The notes: a model not told the origin generated them from the sequence alone. A DNA stretch of 23,164 nucleotides from Perkinsus chesapeaki (GCA_013115145.1 JAAPAO010000565.1:1-23164); one strand, 5' to 3'; shown: positions 1 to 11,004, counted from the first letter of the stretch. Translations and numbers: made by a program.

Positions 1-120
1 AATAATATATAAATGTAATGATATAATAATAATATATAAATGTAATGATATAATAATAATATATAAATGTAATTATATAATAATAATAAAATATAAATGT
101 AATAATATAATAAATATAGT
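1..120. repeat. AT-rich tandem repeat (about 22-25 bp unit)
   Basis: Imperfect tandem copies of an aataatatataaatgtaatg-like unit run from the first base to about 110, possibly continuing left of the window. If the DXS model is right, this is inside the next DXS intron. Confidence 0.8.
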
Positions 121-141
121 GTCTTGAACTTTTTCCTTTAC

Positions 142-733
142 TTCTCATACCAGCTTCGGCTCTACGTCCGAAAATATAATAATTACACATCAAATAATAA
201 TATACATAACCTTTCATCATTACTCAGCAGCTTCCTTGCACTCCTTTAATCTTGCCCCAAGACTCAACAACACTATACTAGCCTCCTTCTCAGATCCATC
301 GTACTCCTAAATGACAGATAAAGCCTCTCACTCCACCATCGCCACAGAATTACCTTAACCACACGGCCTTTGCCTGGCTCGAGGAACTCCGGGACAACTG
401 GTAGAGGAACACCTGAGACGTGGAATAATATAATAGTAATACGTAACCAACAGTAATAATTAAAAAGTAAGTAAAAAGTAATAGTAATAATATATAATTA
501 ATAATAATAGTAATAAAAAAGGTAAAAAAAGGTAGAAAGCCGTACGTAACAAAACCTATTTAAATTCTATGATGATAGCTAACAAATGAAACTTCAGTCC
601 GAATATTAATACTAATTATTTTTATCAATTATATCCCATCTCCACTACCTTCGCCAGATCCCCTCGGGAACCTCACCGCACTTGGTCCATCATCCAGCTT
701 TGACATAGTGTAAATCATATTAGCTAATTCAGC
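142..733 (-). other. DXS C-terminal domain, start only
   Basis: Exon 17 (733-649) encodes [19 protein letters not shown] and the RFPRGSG loop. Exon 18 (412-354) encodes PGKGRVVK. Exon 19 (306-224) encodes [18 protein letters not shown], matching the family's transketolase C-terminal start. A 20-nt exon at 161-142 with good acceptor and donor would give EAEAGMR in phase, but it is so short that I treat it as tentative. The remaining domain, about 80 residues or more, must lie beyond base 1. Bases 1-141 look intronic. Confidence 0.75.
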
Positions 734-3700
734 CTGAAGAACAACATAACACTTCGACAGGAGCAATTAAATGATATGCATCGGTGATGATAATCCCCAC
801 CGCCCGACTTGATCCTAAGAAAGTAGGAGCACCGCGGAGGAGCACCGAAATCTTCGGTTATCATTTCATCAGTAATGTATATCTTGCTGATCACCGACGG
901 TTTGCGAGTCGAGGAAGTTGCGACTGTCCAGAGAAAATAATAATCATAAAATCATCAAGGAAATTACTTATTACGGAAAACAGTTTTGCAGGAAAAAATG
1001 TCACGGAAAATATGAAAATAAACGAAAATAATTTTATCAACAGTCTCCCACCTGCACGTACCTCATCGCCAGGAGCGCATATTTTCATATCGGGGATGCA
1101 GCCCAGCATGGCGAGGTCGAACTGACCGTGGTGAGTTGGACCATCAGCTCCTACGAACCCTGCTCTGTCCAGAACAAATCTAACCTAAAATGAGAAAGGA
1201 TGAAAAAAAGAAATGGAACAAAACTTTTACAAGAAAATATGGGAAACCTTGGAAAGGTATGGCAAGGTTGCAGAGGGGCACAAAATGCTGGTTGAATTCA
1301 TTGCTGAATACTTTACCATAAAAATTAGTGAACCAACTGGAAAGTAGAAAAAAATATTATTTATTATCATTATAAACTATTTATATTGTCCTTCAATCGA
1401 ACAAGCATATTTTTGGTTTCGAGTAATAACAGCGGGCCAACTAAACATTTCCACACCAATCCACCAACCACCGAATATCTTCACAACCTTACCGGTAGTT
1501 TCTGCAGCGCCACATCGTGAACAATCTGATCGATCGCTCTCTGAAAAAAACAACACTTTTCAATCCTCTCCCACCCCTCCCCTCTCACCTGCATAAAACT
1601 GCTATATATCGCCGCGTACGGCACCAATCCCTCCGCTGCCATACCAGCTGCCATCGTCACCGCGTGCTGCTCACAGATACCCACATCGAACATGCGCTCC
1701 AGCCCAAATCGCTTCTCGAAATGATGCAATCCAGTACCTTTTCAATATCGATCAACAGGGCGCGCGCTTTTTACAGGACACTTACCGCCAGGCATAGCGG
1801 CAGTAATTGCGACGATGCGACTATCCCGCTCGGCAGCGGCAATCAGTGCCTTTGCGAAAACGTCCGTGTAGGCCATTTTCTTGGGGGCGGCTGGCTGAGG
1901 CTTGGCCGTCTCAGGGGCCTTCTTGGGAGCCTCTTTCTTTCCTGAAAATAAAAACGTTTGATGGTAAGGCGGTTTTTTGCCTGATACGCTCATGCCTTCA
2001 GCCATTATGCTTAAATATACTGGAGCTTAATTTCGTACGAGGAATAGAAAGATAGTTGAAACAGTTTAATGTTATATTATTTTTTTCGTGAAAAAAATAT
2101 CGAACGAAACAAGCGATAATGGCACGGGTCCCAAGTTATTTTCGGATGGATAATTTCCCATTGTCAATGACAATTTGTCGTAAGTAATAGTCAAGCAGTT
2201 CTGCAATTACCGACACACTTCCGGCGGAAATTAAATATAAAAAAATTCGAAAATTCAGAACGGTCTTTCTGAATAAATTTGCAAAACGTCATCACCACAC
2301 CATCGCCTTCGCTTACCACAGGAATTGATAATTAAATAAATTAATCGTACGCCTTCCGCCCCTGGGAATCGAACCGGCGACCTCCTCACTTACCAGTTTT
2401 AACGTCAAACTGCGTAACTCCGTGCAGCTTATCGAGTGCTTCTTCAGCTGGTTTATACCCATACCCTTTTCTGGTCCTAAAATTGCCACCACAATTTAGC
2501 TAATTTAGCTTTTGAACGCGAAAATCCTTACTTGACATGGAGCAAGATCGGCTTGGTGATCTTCCCTTCATCCATCGATTGCTTTAAATTGCTCAAAACC
2601 GTCACGAGCGTCTCCAGGTTGTGACCGTCCACCGGGCCGACATAGTAAAACCCGAGCTCCTCAAACATGGTACCTGACGGAAGTAGGAGAGGGCAAGCGG
2701 AAGCACGCAAACCCGAAACAAGCATTAAGATGATCTTCCGGGAAGGAAAAAATCATCTACCTCTCTCGGAGACAAGAAAGCTTCCCAATACGGACGAAAA
2801 GAAGCTATGCAGATTTTGCAAAAAAATCCCCATAACAAACGAAAATATGAATTGGTTTATTCTGGACCCAACATCTTATGGTGCCCTATATTTCCTCAAT
2901 TGCGGATTTCTAGAATCTGACGTATCATTACAAAATGAGTTACTACTGAAAAAATGTGAACGACAAGGGGAAGAACCACACAAAACCAAAACATTTTCCC
3001 GGAGTTTTTCGACAATTTTTGCTTCACTCTTTCCCCACCGAAATCTCAGAAAACACGTAGAATCTAAGAAATTTCCTAAAATTTTCCCTTTCGATTCTTA
3101 ATTCCAACCCTTACCTCGACTATAACTGGTCAATAAGCCTCGACCGTACTCCTCAATCCTTCCCAAACTGTCAGCCAACTGCGGTGGACAGAGCGCCCTA
3201 CAAAACCACCAACCATAATCGATCACCAGGGCGCGCGCTCTTTACTTCACTGCGAGTTTTAAAGTGTTTCTAGCATCCTGGAAGCTGGGAGATGATAATA
3301 CCTGAGAGACCTTGGTGCAGCAACCAAGGCGTTGACAAACTATTCGAAATAATGGACGGAAATTTTCGTTTTTTTTTCACAAAAAAATCCGAGTACAAAA
3401 ATATGAATGATTTTACGGAAAATGCGAAAAAATTTTCCCATGATGCCCTATCGCGAATATGATAAAAAATAAAAATATAATGCAAATATTTCCGAAACAA
3501 ATTGGGAATCAAAACTCCAGCTCGTGATAATTCCGCTTTTTCTGGCCTCCTCTGAGCACACCTTAGATACTGCATCAGGTACAGATGAATCCATGCCACC
3601 CATCTTGCTGAGCGTCTCCGATAGTGCACCAACCTGAAGAGATATGCGGACGGAGTTACACAATATGACATAATCTATTTCACTTGCACGTTGACTCCAA

Positions 3701-6700
3701 CTCAGTAAGAGTTATCCTCACATTTGGGAAATACCAATGTGAGATATAAAAGTAGAAAGGCAATAAAACGGTTTCATATACCATCTATCGAAATTTTTGA
3801 AATTCTCAGGAATAATCGATCACGCGATCGATTTCCACCAGCCTCACCGGAGTATGAACCTCATTGTAAGCCGTCGGCAGCGACACCTGTCCGTTGTCAT
3901 TTAGTATGACCAGGAATTTACGTAGCTTGAGCCATCCTGCGTGATTCATAGCTTCGTACGCCATACCACCTAAACAGAGCAATATGACCACCGCGGGAAA
4001 TTTACCAGGAGAAATATTTTTTGCGTATTGGAATAGGAACAACTTCGTGAAAAAAAACCGCTATGGAGTTCACATGAGATTAAAATTTCCGTAAAATCTA
4101 TGCAGAAAATAGATCTTCTTCACCGAAAGGGCGCTACACATTTCTCTGACACCTCTAGCCATACCTACCAGTAATAGCTCCATCTCCCACCACTGAAACA
4201 ACAGTATAGTCATCCTCTGGCGTAAGTGGCAGCATGTCAGTGTCCCCTTCTCTCACCGCTTTATTATGGATACGCTTTTTAACCTGAACAAAGATACAGA
4301 CTTCATCACTGTAAAACAGCAACTCCAAGGGATAATATAAACCACAAGGGGCAACCAATCGAAGTAAGAACGGTCCGGGAACCAGGAAGTGCCTAGCAGG
4401 CACTCTTAGAATCCGGAAACAGCGGTCCAAGGATAATGAATTTATAATAGACATGTCACATGTACGCTAGGCCCGGAAATGGATATACCTTCGATATCGT
4501 TTTGGTAGAATATTATTAAAATAGTTGCACCTCTACAAGATAGATAAAAATACAGAAAAGCGCGATAGCCAATCAAAAATTCACGAGATATTGCTCGAGG
4601 AATTATCTTTGGAAATTTTAGATAACGGAAATTTTCCGGAAAAATTTGGGAAATTTTTATGAGCTTACATCTCTGGCGACAGCAAAACCAGTAGCGGCCG
4701 ACATGGCCGTGCCACTGTGACCAGCTCCGAAGGGATCATAAGGAGACTCTTTGCGCTTGGTGAAGCCGGACAGACCTCCGCCTTGACGGAGAGTCGACAT
4801 ACGTTCACGACGACCAGTAAATATCTTGTGAGGGTATGCCTGAGGGAAGACGAACATTGCGGAAATACAGTTGGAAAGTTGTGAATGGAATTTGGCAAAA
4901 TAAGGGAAAATTGGGAAAAATTGAGAAAATGGGAAAAACTGGGAAAAATAAAAAAAATGGGAAAATTGGGAAAAGTAGGAAAATTTTTCAAATTATTTTC
5001 CTTCGAAATCTACGGAAGCGACGAGAACCGAGATGAGAACCCGTAACAGTATTAGATACTGAAAATATAGCAAAATTTAAGTATAGAAACAGAAAACCTT
5101 AATAGATAGGAAGGCGATATCATTTGCGAGGATCACCGTTAACTGGCTAGATGAGATCAGCGTTCCACTCTCCCCACCTGATGACTAACATCCCAGATAA
5201 GCTTGTCGTATGGTGTGTTGAATACATTATGAAGAGCCGCGGTAAGCTCAACTACACCCAAGTTGGAACCGAGATGGCCTCCGGTCTTGGAGACCGATCT
5301 TACCAGAAACTGAAAAAATGATAAATAATGACTTCGAGAAATAAATTACTGTTGCGAGGACGAAAGAAAGGTTTAGATGAAACGATTTGACGGCTTACCT
5401 TTTCATTAAGAGGTACTGAACGATATTAGGAAAATTGGTTTTGGCAATCATTTGGAATGATTTAAAAGAAAACTGATACTATTTAGCAATAGTAGAGATT
5501 AAGTGACATTTAATAAATTAGATATTGATAATAAAAGACGAAATGAAGAACGTTCATATTATATCAAATATGCTTTATTACATCTCAATCAAGCTTTCAT
5601 ATATTCGCCATAAATCAACAACAGTGACAATCGACTTGCCCCCAAACTAATGAATTTGACAAGATACTCGACCAGTACCGTATGCCGGTGGCGACGAGCA
5701 CTCCACAGTGACAACCGAAACACATTAATGAGATCCATCTTAGTCCATATCCTATCAAAACTCACTTTTCTGGTATCATGGCACAACTCTTTAAGTTCTG
5801 GGATCGACATACGTCTGATGTCCTCGGGAGAATGCACTTTATCGAGAGTTGGAGTCGCACCGTTCATAACCTCGTCAACAAGCCTGAAAAAACACGGAAA
5901 AATTTTTCCTTCTCCGAAGTAATGATAACAAGAATTGTAGATAATAAAGTACCGAGTAGGCGACAATACCATCGATCAGCTTACGCGTCATCGAGCTCCC
6001 TGGGAGCATCGTAATCATCACCCGGTTGAGATATGTCCCTAGTGGCTTTAGTAGTGGCAGGGGGAGGGGGGACAGTAGCAGCTGCAGCGGCGCGTCTGGA
6101 GGCGGAACGACCGACCTGGAAATAGAAGCAAATATTATTCAAATGATGGGTTGATGCGATGAATAGGGTTTCGGGTTTTTTTCAAAACTCAAAACCCGAA
6201 TTAAATTGCGCTCGAAATGTGCCGAGTTCGTAGGACTGAAAATGGGGTGGGCAATGAGCAAGTAAACTCACCTTCCTAGCTCTTCCGGCAACACCGAACA
6301 TAGCGGAGATGACGATGCTCATTAGAGCGAAGCCGGAAAGACTACCACCAGTGAAGATCGTAGTGGGGGAACCATATTGCAAAGCTGCAGCAGCGACCTC
6401 GGGGGAAAGAAAACCAGAAGATGACAAAGCACCTGATGCAGAAGTAGAAGTATGAAGCGGACAAATATTAAAGGTAAGGAGTTAGGTCGATAATAGTGTT
6501 AATGAGGGGAAGTCCTTGCGGAGCTGTTATGCAAGTCATGAAATAAAATTGAGAAGAGTATATTATAGGGAAATAAATATAGCATAAACTACGCTGAACA
6601 CGCAAACCAAACAACTACGCATAAACATACGTAAATTACAGCTAACCAAACTAAGGGAGATATGACAAGTAGAAGTGCAATGAAGGAGTGAGCTGATGAT

Positions 6701-7222
6701 TAACTTACAAGGCTGAGTTGGATGGGGAGATGCGACATAATGTAATGAAAGGTAAGTAATGTTGTCACTAGATAATCGAATCAATATATAAACGAAATAA
6801 ATATAGTTTATTAATAAAAACAAGAAGCAACGTAATACTATATATAATCAGCAAATGTTTTACTAAACACACCAATTGCTCAGTCGAGGCACCATCAGTC
6901 TAGTGACTTGCACACGATCGATTAGGCCCAACTTGCAAAAAAGAAACACATAAAACATTGTTTATGAACGTCGATCCGATGACGGTATCAGTAATGATAC
7001 AATTACAGATAAGCTTGATATCATATATAGATAATAACCAAATTCCAAATGATCTACCGTAGGCATATACACGACGGACTTAACCCTACTTTGAACTGTT
7101 GGAGGACTGGGTTGAACGAATAATATATTAGTGATCATAAACAGTGACGAAATAGATAGGGCACCGAGGGCTACCAAAGCAAGCCTGGCCAAGGACTTGC
7201 TTGGAGGGGGGGAAGCTGCCAT
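142..7222 (-). CDS. DXS: 1-deoxy-D-xylulose-5-phosphate synthase (DXS), plastid-targeted; 3' end off the window
   Basis: Thiamine-diphosphate enzyme that condenses pyruvate and glyceraldehyde-3-phosphate into DXP, the first step of the plastid MEP isoprenoid pathway. My minus-strand exons, in coding order: 7222-7090, 6432-6272, 6115-5985, 5883-5766, 5309-5178, 4839-4669, 4283-4169, 3969-3848, 3633-3562, 3178-3115, 2673-2532, 2476-2394, 1941-1786, 1737-1589, 1540-1493, 1184-1062, 733-649, 412-354, 306-224, and tentatively 161-142. Exons 1-19 sum to 2147 nt (715 codons plus 2 nt), every junction keeps phase, and all introns are GT-AG. Family motifs appear in the right order: [100 protein letters not shown]. 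Extra residues relative to bacterial DXS are the presequence, a loop before GDG, and a Lys/Ala/Pro-rich linker before the pyrimidine domain. The last part of the C-terminal domain and the stop lie left of base 1. Confidence 0.93.
413..648 (-). other. DXS intron with (TAA)n-like low complexity
   Basis: A 236-nt intron between DXS exons 17 and 18. Bases 424-530 are almost only A and T with TAATAATAG and AAAAAGG runs. I see no coding signal on either strand. Confidence 0.7.
1062..1941 (-). other. DXS pyrimidine-binding (transketolase-like) domain exons
   Basis: Exons 13 to 16. Exon 13 (1941-1786) starts with a Lys/Ala/Pro-rich linker and then [18 protein letters not shown]. Exon 14 (1737-1589) holds ICEQHAVT; its Glu at about residue 556 is the family's conserved glutamate that contacts the thiamine pyrimidine ring. 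Exon 15 (1540-1493) is only 48 nt and encodes [16 protein letters not shown]. Exon 16 (1184-1062) holds LDRAG and DGPTHHG. Two introns here are 48 nt each (1541-1588 and 1738-1785). Confidence 0.92.
1747..1773. repeat. Intron repeat copy A (TCGATCA..AGGGCGCGCGCT..TTTAC)
   Basis: It lies within the 48-nt DXS intron 1738-1785 and makes up most of it. About 25 of 27 bases match the copy at 3219-3245. Confidence 0.8.
2340..2392 (-). repeat. tRNA-like B-box relic in a DXS intron
   Basis: The minus strand reads GGAGGTCGCCGGTTCGATTC immediately after the donor of DXS exon 12. GGTTCGATTCC at 2375-2365 matches the Pol III B-box consensus. The flanking arms do not pair, so this is not a functional tRNA; a tRNA-derived SINE fragment is likely. 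Confidence 0.4.
3198..3245 (-). repeat. Intron repeat copy B, itself shaped like a 48-nt intron
   Basis: Read on the minus strand, this segment begins GTAAAG, contains the GCGCGCGCC and TGATCGATTAT parts shared with copy A, and ends TTTTGTAG. It is 48 nt long, the same as the intron holding copy A, but lies inside the longer DXS intron 3179-3561. A weaker relative lies at 14713-14740. Confidence 0.6.
3848..5309 (-). other. DXS N-terminal (ThDP/Mg-binding) domain exons
   Basis: Exons 5 to 8 carry the diphosphate- and metal-binding part. Exon 5 ends in the WDVSHQ motif (His about residue 224). Exon 6 opens with [10 protein letters not shown] and contains [18 protein letters not shown]. Exon 7 carries GDG at about residues 315-317. 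Exon 8 carries the partner NDN at about residues 344-346, so the thiamine-diphosphate motif (GDG to NDN) is complete but split by an intron of 199 nt. A charged insert of roughly a dozen residues precedes VVSVVGDG, where bacterial enzymes have a short loop. All catalytic residues recognisable from the family are intact. Confidence 0.9.
4888..4990. repeat. GGGAAAATT-type degenerate array in a DXS intron
   Basis: GGGAAAA(T)n words recur about every 8-10 bases for some 100 bp on the plus strand of DXS intron 4840-5177. This is the most regular of many GGAAAATTTTCC-like patches in the window; others include 2980-3090, 3356-3440, 4610-4660, 10236-10280, 11105-11175, 13550-13665 and 15370-15470. 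Confidence 0.75.
6272..7222 (-). other. DXS presequence exons (signal anchor, FLSP motif, second membrane segment)
   Basis: Exon 1 (7222-7090) starts at ATG 7222-7220. It encodes [10 protein letters not shown], then a hydrophobic stretch at about residues 17-38 that would act as signal peptide or anchor. Exon 2 (6432-6272) continues with FLSP at residues 52-55, an Ala/Ser-rich stretch, a second hydrophobic segment at about residues 74-94, and then GRARK. Exon 3 adds basic residues (RSASRR). In peridinin dinoflagellates, class-I plastid presequences have this order: signal peptide, an FVAP-like motif, a transit region, a stop-transfer helix and Arg residues. The DXS core begins only around residue 140. 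The order is read from sequence; targeting is inferred from it. Confidence 0.75.
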
Positions 7223-7241
7223 TTAGGGGAAGTCAACCGAG

Positions 7242-7244
7242 CTG
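7242..7244 (-). promoter_or_regulatory. Splice acceptor just upstream of the DXS start
   Basis: On the minus strand a pyrimidine-rich stretch ends in TTTTCCAG at 7242, and ATG follows 19 nt later at 7222. This could end a 5'-UTR intron or be the trans-splice site for a spliced leader, as used in dinoflagellates and perkinsids. The sequence cannot distinguish the two. Confidence 0.5.
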
Positions 7245-7868
7245 GAAAATGATATGGAAATAGAAGAAAACACAATTCGAATTAACAATGTGAATCGAAC
7301 TGGGTTAAATCCTACTGAGTGGCAAAACGCTCACTCACCAGAGGTGATTGAAGCATGATATAAATAAAAGAGATAAGCATCCCAAACAGGATACCATTAC
7401 ACAAAAAGCAACTGATGGTTAATTGGTTACAAGTGACAGGCAAAAGATGTACTACAGACGGCGACGTACCAGTAATATTGATACACGTAATCGCATCAAT
7501 TATAAACGTTTACTCTGAAAATACCTGATTTACGCGTACAACAATCTTTCATTAGCCAAGTATAGATTTCGAAACTAACTACTATCCGAGACTCCGACCA
7601 GCAAGTGCGCACTAGGGACATTCAGCACACAAAAATGTGCAATTGTGCAAATAAGATGTCTCCCGTGGCGAACACTCTGAAAATCACCATAAAGGTAATT
7701 ATTACGATCAATTAGGTCGAGCGTGAATCATACACCCTGAAAAGATATTCACTATACTTATTTTTACAAATCTATCAGATGTATAAGAGTCGCTGCATTG
7801 CTCGTATAGCAGTCGTGAGCTCCGAAAATGAGCGTCGAATCATCAGCGCCGCCAGACATCAAAACACA

Positions 7869-7909
7869 ACTTTTTCTCCTTGTAAAATCATTTTACAAGG
7901 AGAAAAAGT
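7869..7909. repeat. Perfect inverted repeat, 20-bp arms, 1-nt spacer
   Basis: The arm ACTTTTTCTCCTTGTAAAAT at 7869-7888 is followed by one C and its exact reverse complement at 7890-7909. Transcripts from either strand would form a long hairpin. It lies about 650 bp upstream of the DXS start. It could be a foldback element relic or a cruciform-forming site. No flanking target duplication was evident. Confidence 0.9.
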
Positions 7910-8599
7910 AATAAATGAGCAATGAGCCTTTATTCAAGGCAAGGCAATGGGGGGGGCGCGACTTTGCAAGTGTACGCACACACACGCGACACAAGTTTTG
8001 CGGAGCACCGCACAAGTTCGCCAAGAGAGCCTCCGAATCAACCGCGAAGCTGGACCTTACAGCGAAGCTTCTGGCTCGAGGTGAATGGATTATGCACCTT
8101 AATAAGAGGATGTATTCGAGGTGTTTATGAAGCTCCCCAGAGCCTGCGAGGAGACTATATTACTCCACCTCCACCACTGGTCAATGACCATTGGGAAAAA
8201 CACCACGATCATTGTGCCACGGTGAGAGTGAACAGTTAATCGGACATCGCCACTGCATCGGTCCCAGCGAGGACTAAGATTAGTATATGAAAGAGAACCT
8301 GAGCAAAATAGATTTTTAATAGTACGTGGATACTACCGAATCGAATCATCAACACCGACAGCATCAACAGTGCTACACTGTATAAACAAGCTCAGAAGTG
8401 TGAATACCGGCAAGCAGCAGCTGAATGACAGAAAGTATCTGCTAAGGGTAAGCTGAATTGGGACACTTTAGTATCTCATTTCGGTGTGCAACCAATCAAT
8501 TCCGAAGGAGACAATTGAAGTGCTGGCGCGGAGACAGCGCCTTCTCGATTTTTATCAAACCCATTTTTTCAGGAGCATCCCTCCGACAGACAGTGAGTT

Positions 8600-8990
8600 C
8601 CACGTGATGCTTCGGCTCGCAAACTCACTTCCCACGCCTTGAAGGCGATAGGATCCCGCAGTCAGAATGTGTTAAGAAGGATGTGCTGTTACACTGGTTT
8701 GTTAGCTCTGGCGCAAAGTGATGGACTATAAACTGTGTTATAGATCGCAGGAGACAGAGGGAGTTTTTTGGACGTTTTTGAAGTCTTCACTGATTCCAAC
8801 TGGAGTGACATGAGCAGCTGGTACGTGACCATGCACTGTAGACACTGTACCATCGGCACGGTGTGTCACAGCGTCACACTGACTCAGTTACCACTCATTG
8901 GTGTCGCTTCCCGGGCCCAACTCTACAGCGTCCAGGCAACACGCGGAACTGTGGCCCAAGTATGCCCAGCGCTCTCCCCTCGCTTGTGAA
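8600..8990 (+). pseudogene. Decayed copia-like RNase H fragment (weak)
   Basis: In the plus frame from 8768 the translation reads FEVFTDSNWSD and later TQLPLIGVASRAQLYSVQ. This resembles the order of RNase H motifs in copia-type polyproteins (xxSDSDWAGD, then TQxxIALSSxEAELYA). The middle of the domain does not align, stops are frequent upstream, and no LTRs, integrase or reverse transcriptase motifs were found. If real, it is a short, heavily mutated relic. Confidence 0.28.
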
Positions 8991-9872
8991 CTTTGGTGAA
9001 AGCGTATGTCATTTAGCTCAGTTAAGTCTCGTTTAAGCATGCCTATTGGTTGGAAATAAAGACTCACGTTGAGTTTGAGAAGAATGAATCTTTTTTGACT
9101 CTGATTGGTAGACATCGGTGCCAACGCTGAAACAAACCCTTCAGTGATACGAGCACAACTTGCGCTGTACAAGCTTGCTCATAGGTGTCTTGAAAAGTCG
9201 GTCGACTGTCGAAAAGATCTTGCTCAGAGACTACTAGAGCCGCTTTGCTGGCAACCAGTAGAACTTCACCGAAGATCTCGGATAGGGACCTTTTAGAAGG
9301 ATCGATCCGACGACCTTCCGCATGACAGACGAACACTCTCCCTACTCAACTAATCCAACGATAATAATCTAACCCGTGAAATAACCAGCCGGACTTGCGA
9401 ATCAATAACATACGTGGACTTCCCAAAGCTCTGTATACTCTCCCCCAACTACTAAACGCAATTCAGTAAATAATGTAAACTCAGATAATCGATTGGCTCC
9501 TAAAGGACATTTTAAGACCGACACCATCTCACACCATACCACTAATGACACTTGGCGAAGTTGCCCAGTCTGTTTAGGCGATCCCCTGGCACTGCCAAGC
9601 ATCAGCGGTGAGGCAGGAGCATCATCACACCGCCGCTCTCTTACAGTGCTCATCAGAAAGCTTCTAAAGTGGAGGCCGTTTGATTACGACCAAAGAGCCT
9701 CCACCGAGGAGCCTCCATCCAGATGAGGATGGGAATGAATTCACTCATGACAAATAAATCAATCAACGACATAGTCGTTTAGTACGTAATGACTCCTCCA
9801 CAATGTCTCCGGTAGAAAGTTACCAGCTTCCGACCGGAGACACTTGAAGGAAGTCAACGGAAATGATATAGT

Positions 9873-11003
9873 CTAATTCGCCACCCGCAGGCCGATCAGG
9901 AAAATATCTTTGCCTCGTCGAATCACCGAGAGCCTCCAGAGGTAATTGGCTCCGATAAACTGGCCTCCCGGAAAGTACCTGAAAGCAACCCAGTAATTTC
10001 ATGGCGCGTGACTTTCTCTTACCTCGGGAGGCACTCATATTCGCCGAAGCGATATAATTTCCTATTGGATGTGACAGTCCGGAGGCCATCGGTCTGGCCA
10101 GCGTCCCGACTCGACCATCGGCATACGGCACGGAGGTCACCGTTCTGGAAAAGGGACAGTCACACAATTACGTGAAATATGTTAGAACACTAATCTGATT
10201 AGTCTAATCAGTCTGTTGGTGACGAGAAAACACTGGGAAATATTTCAGAAAGTTTCCTTTTTTTCTGAAATTTTTCCGTGTACTATTTCAGAACTCCCCG
10301 GTGAGATACATATTCAGAGACATGCCGACAAACATGACAAACGGTACTCACCTTGGATGGCTCAATTCGTTTGAAAAAGCACGTGCCGAGAATGCCATCG
10401 TCATCAAGAAGGGCTTGAACCGATGAGTGCGGGGGATCGTCAACTGAAAGGAGAGATGATAATGGCAAATATTTACCATCGATGGACAAGGGGGACAGCT
10501 TTGTGTCGCGAGGCGGGGAAAAGACGTAATTGGCTTCAGATCGGAAGGATTGACGAGGACCCAAATACTAGGCAAACTGAGATTTTTTCACCAGCAAGTT
10601 ATCAACAAGCTATACAATAAATGGCCTCGTAATTTCCTCATCGGCTCGTCATGGGAAATATATTCTTCAATGCCGGGGCACAAAAAATTTACCGGACTTT
10701 CGTAAAATTTTCACATCACAACACTAATAATAAATAAAAGATACATAACTAATAACGAATATGAAGGGAAAATGTATATGATTGATATATAGTCCATAAT
10801 GAGTACAGCTCTTCGAGCCGCCCCCCACCCTCTTTACCATTATGACACACCGCAACGGCCTCATCCATCAACCGATGCACGACCTCCTTCGCTCGGTTCC
10901 TCACCGGGGTGAAGTACCCGGTGATCAGCGATTCGACGAGATTGCAATCGATATTTGACATTCGCAAATCTAACGCCACTTCCATAGATACACCATAGCT
11001 CAT
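9873..11003 (-). CDS. Unrecognised protein, five exons, about 161 aa
   Basis: Exons on the minus strand: 11003-10838, 10443-10352, 10144-10023, 9978-9873 (ending in TAG at 9875-9873); four are listed because exon one is the long 5' exon, and the introns are 394, 207 and 44 nt. Donors are GTAAAG, GTGAGT and GTAAGA, acceptors TTTCAG, TTCCAG and TTTCAG, and phases agree throughout. The predicted protein starts MSYGVSMEV, has an acidic patch (LLDDDGILG), a basic stretch (FFKRIEPSK) and a Trp/Arg-rich middle, and ends YLWRLSVIRRG...FLIGLRVAN. I see no signal peptide, membrane helix or family motif. The first exon is the weakest part: an alternative acceptor at 10970 with a different frame and donor at 10904 is also phase-compatible. 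Another in-frame ATG lies at 10985. Confidence 0.5.
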
Positions 11004-11004
11004 T

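Larger units (their letters stand above)
7223..9872. other. 2.65-kb gap between minus-strand genes, no gene model
   Basis: I could not build a convincing gene here. The stretch holds the DXS upstream region, a perfect inverted repeat (7869-7909), and a plus-strand segment with weak copia-like RNase H resemblance (about 8600-8990). Short open frames at 9064-9336 (minus) and 9493-9726 (plus) lack recognised domains and overlap open frames on the other strand. It may contain exons I cannot recognise. Confidence 0.5.

Noticed and set aside
891-1109. Minus-strand open frame extending from DXS exon 16 into 891
   Set aside because: The part below 1062 is intron: a GTACGT donor lies at 1061, and the next exon (733-649) continues the DXS family sequence in phase.
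2340-2410. A tRNA gene in the DXS intron
   Set aside because: Only the B-box is convincing; the T-stem and acceptor stem do not pair and no anticodon arm is found.
9064-9336. Minus-strand open frame of about 90 codons
   Set aside because: No ATG in good context, no motif, and the opposite strand is equally open; it cannot be supported as a gene.
9493-9726. Plus-strand frame with CPVC, thought of as a RING finger
   Set aside because: Only one Cys pair is present and no spaced Cys/His follow; no splice-supported neighbours.
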